Source: Planctomycetota bacterium (GTDB lineage Bacteria > Planctomycetota > Planctomycetia > Planctomycetales > Planctomycetaceae). From it: 10,258 bases of DNA. A program made the position numbers and the translations under genes. The stretch lies in the NCBI GenBank assembly GCA_026692825.1, contig JAPLOC010000111.1, positions 9,906 through 20,163 on the forward strand, given 5' to 3'. The notes below the pieces were generated by a model. The model did no database searches. It saw only the letters and a list, made by a program, of their open reading frames with translations, and was not told the origin of the DNA. Positions 6,434 through 10,258 of the stretch are shown piece after piece; positions within the stretch are counted from its first letter, which is position 1, and the number at the start of each line of letters is the position of its first letter.

Positions 6434-7708
6434 CTACTTTGGCGCGTTCCGCCACCAGCGGATTTCATTCGCCCCCCGCTCGGCACACGCGACAATGTCG
6501 AGTCGCCCGTCGTGATCGAGGTCGGCCAGGATGTCCGTGACGGCGTTGGGCCAATCGTCCTTGATTTTGTGTTCCGTCCACCTGCCGCGCGGGTCACCGC
6601 TGTTTTCGAACCAGGCGATCCGCCCTTGTTTGCTCCAGGCAGTCGCCACCACATCCACGTCTCCATCGCCATCCAGGTCACCCGCGACCGCCTCGAATCC
6701 CTGGGGAAAGCCCGGGGCGATGGAATGCTTCTTCCAGTTGGTCCCCAGTCCCGGTTTGCCGACGTTTTCATACCAGGCGACCTGATGGGAAGCGGGATCG
6801 TTGTTCGCCACTCCCGCCGCGATTCCAAAAGCCATCACCACGTCGAGGTCACCATCGCCATCCATGTCGACAGGATGTCCATGTGCCGGGAATTGCGTCT
6901 CGGCGTCGATAGTATGACGAATCCACGGTTGTGACGCGGGCCGGCCCGAGTTCGCGAACCACACCACCTGGTTTCCAGTCCGGGCCGTTCCCAGCAAATC
7001 GGGCTTGCCGTCGCGATTGAAATCGGCGACGACGATCGTGCGGGTTTCGCTCATCTTGTCGGCGATTTCATGCCGCACCCACTCGTCTCCCCGACCGGGA
7101 GAGCCGACGTTTTCGAACCAGTCAAATCGGTTGCCAAACCGCCAACTCGAAGCGGCAACGTCGAGATCTCCATCGCCGTCCAGGTCCGCGAGCGCGACAT
7201 CGTATGACCCCGGCAGATCTTTTTCCGGGCAGACGCGATGCAGTTTCCACGGCTTGGTGATCGCCTCTTTTCCCGGATTTTCGAACCACCGCACATCCCA
7301 GCGGAGATTGTCGACAATCACCACATCGGGACGCCCGTCGCGATTGATATCGCCGATCGCGTGACGTTCCAGCCGAATCGGCTGATCGGCCTCTCCCACG
7401 TGCTTCTGAATGAACGAGTGCTGGAACCGGCCCTGGCCGTCATTCATCAGGAGGTAGAGATTGCTGTTCGGCTCGGCATCGGCACTGGTGAGATCGAGAT
7501 CGCCATCCCCATCGAGATCGGCCGCCGCACACGCGTAGGAATACGTGTAGTTGAACAGGAGCCGAGTCTCGGTGAGTTTGAGCGGCCCTGAATCGAACGT
7601 GCGCGACGGCTCGGGATCCGCGGAAGGTTCGCCAGCGATCGCGCCATGAGACGCGAGCAACGCGACAGACAGTGCGGTCGCGACCAGTGACAACTTGGGG
7701 AAAGGCAT
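6434..7708 (-). CDS. FG-GAP/VCBS-repeat seven-bladed beta-propeller, secreted
   Basis: A 424-residue exported protein with a Sec-type signal (MPFPKLSLVATALSVALL, cleavage near AIA/GE at about residue 25). The rest is seven repeats of about 50-60 residues, each with an EF-hand-like calcium loop: DLDGDGDLD (64-72), DINRDGRPD (120-128), DLDGDGDLD (175-183), DFNRDGKPD (229-237), DMDGDGDLD (281-289), DLDGDGDVD (344-352) and DLDHDGRLD (396-404). Each is followed by a WFEN-like strand (LYLLMND in the first, IRWWRN in the last). Seven repeats fit one closed propeller (PF13517 type). No enzymatic domain or membrane anchor is attached, so ligand, polysaccharide or protein binding on the cell surface is the likely role, which is an inference. 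The start ATG 7708 is supported by GGAG seven bases upstream and by the signal peptide; a longer in-frame start at 7753 is less likely. It begins the exported-protein run, with a DUF1501 gene 112 bp downstream. Confidence 0.93.
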   Translation of the reverse strand: MPFPKLSLVATALSVALLASHGAIAGEPSADPEPSRTFDSGPLKLTETRLLFNYTYSYACAAADLDGDGDLDLTSADAEPNSNLYLLMNDGQGRFQHSFIQKHVGEADQPIRLERHAIGDINRDGRPDVVIVDNLRWDVRWFENPGKEAITKPWKLHRVCPEKDLPGSYDVALADLDGDGDLDVAASSWRFGNRFDWFENVGSPGRGDEWVRHEIADKMSETRTIVVADFNRDGKPDLLGTARTGNQVVWFANSGRPASQPWIRHTIDAETQFPAHGHPVDMDGDGDLDVVMAFGIAAGVANNDPASHQVAWYENVGKPGLGTNWKKHSIAPGFPQGFEAVAGDLDGDGDVDVVATAWSKQGRIAWFENSGDPRGRWTEHKIKDDWPNAVTDILADLDHDGRLDIVACAERGANEIRWWRNAPK

Positions 7709-7715
7709 CGAATGG

Positions 7716-7719
7716 CTCC
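7716..7719 (-). promoter_or_regulatory. Ribosome binding site (GGAG) of the VCBS gene
   Basis: GGAG at 7719-7716 on the minus strand ends seven bases before ATG 7708. It is one of the few clear Shine-Dalgarno sites in the window, and it favours this start over the in-frame one at 7753. Confidence 0.6.
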
Positions 7720-7828
7720 AGCTTGAGGGACGTGCGTGATCATCGCATACCAACGGAACGCAAGTCGAGTCTCCTTCAGAATGCGACGGCGGCTCTTCCG
7801 CGATCGCCCAGACACAACTACCGAGGGC

Positions 7829-7849
7829 GTTTAGAAAATGCGCCTAAAC
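7829..7849. other. Inverted repeat abutting the RluA-family stop codon
   Basis: GTTTAG (7829-7834) and CTAAAC (7844-7849) are perfect 6-base arms around a 9-base loop, immediately past the TGA of the pseudouridine synthase gene (7852-7850). The rest of the 141-bp gap to the VCBS gene shows no clear promoter. Without a U-tract, a terminator role is only possible. Confidence 0.25.
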
Positions 7850-8740
7850 TCAGCGGAGCGCTGTGGGGGACGCTGCCGTGAACTCCACACGTTCACCCGT
7901 TTTGGGGTGCGTGAATCGGACCCGCCCGGCGTGCAGCCAATAACCCGAATCACCAGGCAGCCCCGGGTTAACGGCTCGCGGAAGTCCCCCCGCTTCATAA
8001 ATCGGATCCCCAACCAACGGATGACCAATCGCCGCGAGATGGATGCGGATCTGATGCGGGCGTCCCGTGAACAAATCGACTTCAAAGAGAGTCGACTCCG
8101 CATGACAGCGCACCACACGGGCGACGCTGTGCGCCGGTTTCCCAGAGGGAGACGCCGCGTGGACGGTTCCCAGTCGGGGATGCGGAACCGGGCCGATTGG
8201 CATCTGAATGTCGTAGGATAACAACGCTGCGATACCGCTGGCCAGGGCGAGATATTGTTTTTCAACTTGAGGCCACTGCCGGCTGAGTGTGGCCGCTGTG
8301 GGCGAATTCAACGCGAACAGCACCAGACCCGATGTCGCCCGTCCCAGGCGATGCAGGGGACGGGCCTCCGGAAAATCACGCTGAACCAGGCTCAGCAGCG
8401 TGTGCTGATAAAACCCGCCCCCGGGAAGCGTCGGCAGCCCACTGGGTTTGTCGACGACAATCAGGTCGTCGTCCTGGTGAATCAGCGTGTACGACTGCGG
8501 CACCTCTGCTTCGACCCAGCCGGGGCGATTCCAGACCAGCACCGCACCGGGACGCAGGGGTTCAGAACCACGAGCCAGTGTATCGTCGACCAGAATCTCG
8601 CCGGCATCCAGTCGGGCCTGCCATTCGAACTCCGTGGAATGACGAAACGTGGCGACGAGATAACTCAAAGTCGTATGACCCCGAGCGGTACCATCGAGGA
8701 CATGTCGATAGCGATATCCTGGATGGGGCGCGTCGGTCAC
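7850..8740 (-). CDS. RluA-family pseudouridine synthase with Asp-to-Gly in the catalytic motif
   Basis: A 296-residue protein. Residues about 24-72 form an S4-like RNA-binding domain (LSYLVATF ... ARLDAGEILVDD). They are followed by a PseudoU_synth_2 domain (PF00849), whose enzymes isomerise uridine to pseudouridine in rRNA or tRNA. Family marks are DDLIVVDKPSGLPTLPGG (91-108), HRLGRATSG (130-138), KQYLAL (161-166), GRPHQIRIH (226-234) with the conserved Arg232, GHPLVGDPIY (239-248) and a C-terminal LHAGRVRFTHP. The catalytic Asp expected in HRLD is Gly133 (codon GGA, 8344-8342), so activity is uncertain. I recall other RluA relatives, including plant-type ones, with HRLGRGTSG, so this may be a natural subfamily rather than a mutation. 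The start GTG 8740 shares GTGA with the glgX-like stop and has GGAAGGG (8750-8744) just upstream, which suggests translational coupling. The open frame continues upstream to 9085, but that part is the shadow of glgX. The target RNA is unknown. Confidence 0.9.
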   Translation of the reverse strand: MTDAPHPGYRYRHVLDGTARGHTTLSYLVATFRHSTEFEWQARLDAGEILVDDTLARGSEPLRPGAVLVWNRPGWVEAEVPQSYTLIHQDDDLIVVDKPSGLPTLPGGGFYQHTLLSLVQRDFPEARPLHRLGRATSGLVLFALNSPTAATLSRQWPQVEKQYLALASGIAALLSYDIQMPIGPVPHPRLGTVHAASPSGKPAHSVARVVRCHAESTLFEVDLFTGRPHQIRIHLAAIGHPLVGDPIYEAGGLPRAVNPGLPGDSGYWLHAGRVRFTHPKTGERVEFTAASPTALR

Positions 8741-10258
8741 TGTCCCTTCCGTCCGGTCGGTTTCCCCTTCTTTTTCGGCGGAACCTCGCGCGGAGTGGCA
8801 CCCCGTTCCAGCCGAAACACCGCGACGCTGCACGCCCGCAGCACGTACGCCTTCTTGGTCTTCCAGCGTTTTTTCCCTCCCCATTCCGGCTGATAGGTGT
8901 CGAACGCCAAAACCCAATGGTGTTTCCGGTCGAGCGCCGGCAGGTGAAAATCGATATGCAGCACGTGGTCGGCGTTGAACAGCACCAGCAGCGTATCTCC
9001 CGAAATCGTCTCGCCATATTCGTTGACGTCGAGATTGTCTCCCCGCAGTACGACCCCCAGCGAGCGCGCGTACCCCGTGTTCCACGAGGAGTGCGACATC
9101 TGGATCCCCGAGGGTTCGTACCAGTCGATCGCTCGATTCTCGGCTCCACTGATATCGCGTCCGTGAAAGAACCGGCGTTGCTGCAGCACAGGCTGCTTCT
9201 GCCAGAAACTCACGAGGCGCGCCGTGAATTCCAGGAGTTCCTTCTGGTCAGGAGTGTGGTCCCATCGCAACCAACTGATTTCGTTGTCCTGGCAATAGGC
9301 GTTGTTGTTGCCGTGCTGCGTGTGGCCAAATTCGTCTCCCGCGAGCAGCATCGGAATGCCCTGCGAGAGCATCAGCGTCGCGAGAAAATTCCGCTTCTTG
9401 CGTTCACGGAGCGCACCAATCACAGGATCGTTGGTCGGGCCTTCGGCACCACAATTCCAGCTCAGGTTGTCGGTCGTTCCGTCGTTGTTTCCTTCGCCAT
9501 TGGCCAGATTGTGTTTGTGGTCGTACGACACGAGGTCGTGCAGCGAGAACCCGTCGTGACAGGTGACAAAGTTCACGCTGGCGTGCGGTCGCCGACTGTT
9601 CCACGCGTACAGATCGCTCGATCCGCAGATGCGCGTGGCGAATTCCGAGATGATCCCGCCATCCCCCTTCCAGAATCGCCGGACACAGTCGCGGTACTTG
9701 CCGTTCCATTCCGACCAGCCGACGGGAAAATTGCCAACCTGGTAACCCCCTTCCCCCAGATCCCAAGGCTCGGCGATCAGCTTCACCTGAGAGAGAACGG
9801 GATCCTGGTGAATGATGTCAAAAAACGCCCCCAGTTTGTCGACCTCGTGCAGTTCCCGCGCGAGCGTGCTCGCGAGATCAAAGCGGAACCCGTCGACATG
9901 CATGTCGAGAACCCAGTACCGCAGACTGTCCATGATCAACTGCAGAACCCGCGGGTTGGACACATTGAGGGTGTTGCCGCAACCGGTGTAGTCGACGTAG
10001 TACCGCTTCTGATACGGGTTGAGCCGATAGTAGGCGGCGTTGTCGATTCCCCGGAATGAGAGCGTCGGCCCCTGGTGATTCCCCTCGGCGGTGTGGTTGT
10101 AGACAACATCGAGAATCACTTCGATTCCCGCGGAGTGCAGGTTCCGCACCATCGTCTTGAATTCACGGACCGCGTTGCGATGGGGTCCGTTCGCCTGGAA
10201 CTGCACCTCGGGGGCGAAAAACGCCAGCGTGTTGTAACCCCAGTAATTGCTGAGCCCG
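8737..10258 (-). CDS. glgX: Glycogen debranching enzyme GlgX-like (GH13), 5' part outside window
   Basis: The reading frame is open to the right edge, where it begins GLSNYWGYNTLAFFAPE, the typical GlgX/TreX sequence before the first catalytic region. The true start therefore lies outside; 507 residues are visible of a family total near 700. GlgX/isoamylase-type GH13 enzymes hydrolyse alpha-1,6 branches of glycogen or limit dextrins in the cytoplasm. All four GH13 regions are present: DVVYNH (about 10110-10093), GFRFDLA with the nucleophile Asp codon at 9879-9877, IAEPWD with the acid/base Glu at 9771-9769, and VTCHDG with the third carboxylate Asp at 9555-9553. GNNNAYCQDNEISW is also typical. 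A beta-sandwich C-domain follows, and the protein ends in a Lys/Arg/Pro-rich tail (PPKKKGKPTGRKGQ) that I do not recall as a family feature. The stop TGA 8739-8737 overlaps the GTG of the pseudouridine synthase gene. Nothing suggests that the gene is damaged. Confidence 0.95.
   Translation of the reverse strand, partial: GLSNYWGYNTLAFFAPEVQFQANGPHRNAVREFKTMVRNLHSAGIEVILDVVYNHTAEGNHQGPTLSFRGIDNAAYYRLNPYQKRYYVDYTGCGNTLNVSNPRVLQLIMDSLRYWVLDMHVDGFRFDLASTLARELHEVDKLGAFFDIIHQDPVLSQVKLIAEPWDLGEGGYQVGNFPVGWSEWNGKYRDCVRRFWKGDGGIISEFATRICGSSDLYAWNSRRPHASVNFVTCHDGFSLHDLVSYDHKHNLANGEGNNDGTTDNLSWNCGAEGPTNDPVIGALRERKKRNFLATLMLSQGIPMLLAGDEFGHTQHGNNNAYCQDNEISWLRWDHTPDQKELLEFTARLVSFWQKQPVLQQRRFFHGRDISGAENRAIDWYEPSGIQMSHSSWNTGYARSLGVVLRGDNLDVNEYGETISGDTLLVLFNADHVLHIDFHLPALDRKHHWVLAFDTYQPEWGGKKRWKTKKAYVLRACSVAVFRLERGATPREVPPKKKGKPTGRKGQ
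8744..8750 (-). promoter_or_regulatory. Shine-Dalgarno-like site before the RluA-family GTG start
   Basis: GGAAGGG on the minus strand ends three bases before GTG 8740, inside the last codons of the glgX-like gene. It supports a start at the stop/start overlap rather than further upstream. Confidence 0.45.

Noticed and set aside
8741..9085. A 115-residue N-terminal extension of the pseudouridine synthase.
   Set aside because: It is wholly inside the glgX-like gene in another frame, low in hydrophobic residues and without RluA similarity. GTG 8740 with a Shine-Dalgarno-like site is the better start.
8287..10059. Long plus-strand open frame of about 590 codons.
   Set aside because: It is the antisense shadow of the glgX-like and RluA-family genes. 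The minus strand shows all GH13 and RluA motifs; the plus frame shows none.

Overview
This GC-rich window looks like a Planctomycetota (Planctomycetales-type) chromosome segment. The diagnostic content is two DUF1501 proteins, a PSCyt1/PSCyt2 (DUF1549) cytochrome-type protein, a ceramidase-N-terminal-domain protein and an FG-GAP/VCBS propeller protein, a combination that is heavily expanded in that phylum. Shine-Dalgarno-like sites are mostly absent, also as in that phylum. All seven recognisable genes are on the minus strand, so transcription runs from right to left. The longest non-coding gap is about 200 bp. I see no tRNA, rRNA, CRISPR array, transposase or phage gene.

Right part (10258 to 7850): the 3' two thirds of a glycogen debranching enzyme (glgX-like, start outside the window) is followed, through a GTGA stop/start overlap, by an RluA-family pseudouridine synthase. 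In the latter the usual catalytic Asp of the HRLD motif is Gly. These two are cytoplasmic housekeeping-type genes.

Middle and left part (7708 to 1): a run of exported proteins. In transcription order these are a seven-repeat VCBS propeller protein (Sec-type signal), a DUF1501 protein, a ceramidase-like metallohydrolase, a second DUF1501 protein (these three have twin-arginine N-termini), and a PSCyt-type c-heme protein that runs off the left edge. The exported proteins presumably act in the periplasm or on the cell surface. Their biochemical roles are largely unknown, and a joint pathway is inferred only from adjacency.

The most notable observation is that the PSCyt gene is broken. After the second heme motif (CARCHDHKF) the reading frame shifts, and a fully open, family-like continuation in the next frame runs to the window edge. 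About 40-50 residues that the family normally has at the junction are missing. A second, in-frame gap of about 25-35 residues appears to lie in the PSCyt1 domain. The gene is either a decaying pseudogene or carries consensus/assembly deletions. Other points of interest are the Asp-to-Gly RluA variant, a one-helical-turn direct repeat between the ceramidase-like and DUF1501 genes, and a possible dispersed intergenic repeat near 4850. I found no convincing wholly new defence or mobile system.
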